6,469 bases of DNA, taken from assembly GCA_002449915.1 (NCBI GenBank), contig DJXY01000175.1, forward strand, positions 1 to 6,469. The letters run 5' to 3'. The position numbers and the translations under genes are program-made. Positions within the stretch are counted from its first letter, which is position 1. Every line of letters starts with the position of its first letter. This stretch comes from Oribacterium sp. UBA6992 (GTDB lineage: Bacteria; Bacillota; Clostridia; Lachnospirales; Lachnospiraceae). Shown one piece after another: positions 5,882 to 6,469 of this stretch. Below the pieces are notes generated by a model that saw only the letters and a list, made by a program, of their open reading frames with translations, did not search any database and had not been told where the DNA came from.

Positions 5882-6469
5882 TGCGCTGATCCAGGTACGT
5901 GGGTTAAAAAAATATTATAATTACGGAGCAATCAAGGCTCTGGATGGAATTGACATTGACATACACAAGGGAGATGTCATGGTGGTCATCGGTCCGTCCG
6001 GCTCCGGTAAATCGACCTTCCTCCGGAGCTTAAATCTCCTCGAGATTCCGACCGAGGGATCCATTGTTTTTGACGGGGTGGATATCACAGGTACCAATAT
6101 CAACCTGGATGAGTATCGTCAGGAGATGGGCATGGTGTTTCAGCACTTCAACCTCTTTCCACATAAGACCATTCTGGAAAATCTGACGCTTGCTCCGGTT
6201 CTGGTTAAGCATATGAATCCGAAGGATGCGGAGGAAAAAGCCAGGGCGCTGCTTAAGAGAGTTGGTCTTGAAAACCGTGCCGGTGCGTATCCTGTACAGC
6301 TGTCCGGTGGTCAGCAGCAGCGAGTTGCCATTGTACGCGCGCTTTGCATGGATCCTAAGGTCATGCTTTTTGATGAGCCGACCTCCGCACTTGATCCCGA
6401 AATGGTCGGTGAAGTGCTTGCGGTTATAAAGGATCTTGCCGATTCCGGCATGACCATGGTGATCGTCAC
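5868..6469 (+). CDS. Polar amino acid ABC transporter ATPase (GlnQ/HisP type), 3' partial
   Basis: This cytoplasmic ATP-hydrolysing subunit powers the importer; 200 full residues are visible before the window ends. Starting from GTG 5868, the motifs are: A-loop aromatic near Y16/Y17, Walker [10 protein letters not shown] (42-50), Q-loop [10 protein letters not shown] with Q92, signature LSGGQQQR (145-152), Walker B VMLFDE (165-170), and D-loop SALD (173-176). The sequence stops at MVIVT, just where the H-loop histidine would follow, so about 40-50 residues are missing. The start is GTG, preceded by AGGAGG (5852-5857) at a 10-base spacing inside the permease gene. The overlap with the permease is 14 bases in another frame. 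All key catalytic residues in view are intact, so the protein should be active. Family assignment is very secure; the transported amino acid is not known. Confidence 0.95.
   Translation, partial: MTNDNALIQVRGLKKYYNYGAIKALDGIDIDIHKGDVMVVIGPSGSGKSTFLRSLNLLEIPTEGSIVFDGVDITGTNINLDEYRQEMGMVFQHFNLFPHKTILENLTLAPVLVKHMNPKDAEEKARALLKRVGLENRAGAYPVQLSGGQQQRVAIVRALCMDPKVMLFDEPTSALDPEMVGEVLAVIKDLADSGMTMVIV

Overview
The window looks like a chromosomal stretch from a low-to-mid GC Firmicute, most likely a Lachnospiraceae/Clostridia gut-type bacterium. This rests on strong GGAGG-type ribosome binding sites, a Gram-positive lipoprotein with an Ala/Thr-rich linker, and the character of the proteins. It is an inference from style, not a database match. 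All five genes lie on the + strand.

Bases 1-2502 hold the 3' part of a large gene, already open at base 1. It encodes an adenosine/AMP-deaminase-like metalloenzyme followed by a C-terminal Rossmann-like domain that resembles the SLOG/DprA class of nucleotide-binding domains. The metal ligands are all present, but the second Asp of the usual purine-binding 'TDD' is Gly. After a 142-base gap comes a 194-residue histidine phosphatase (2645-3229), a compact soluble phosphohydrolase with both catalytic histidines.

Bases 3230-3843 contain no convincing gene but much structure. First is a 270-bp nested palindromic array of four copies of a 44-bp bipartite repeat (3246-3515, orientation > > < <), whose inner pair forms a terminator-like hairpin. 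Bases 3516-3638 show nothing I can name. A cluster of TGCATA motifs (3641-3700) follows, then a good sigma-A-type promoter (3717-3744), a short leader, and a hairpin abutting the ribosome binding site.

Bases 3844-6469 are a polar amino acid ABC uptake operon: lipoprotein solute-binding protein, HisM/GlnP-type permease, and GlnQ-type ATPase (cut off at the window end just before its H-loop). A strong hairpin sits between the binding protein and the permease and could make the binding protein mRNA more abundant. The permease and ATPase overlap by 14 bases. The TGCATA cluster may be an amino-acid-responsive operator (ArgR-like is a guess).

The most unusual items are the four-copy bipartite palindromic repeat, which also reads as a repeated peptide FSAY-6-TYPN, and the deaminase plus SLOG-like fusion with its altered active-site motif.
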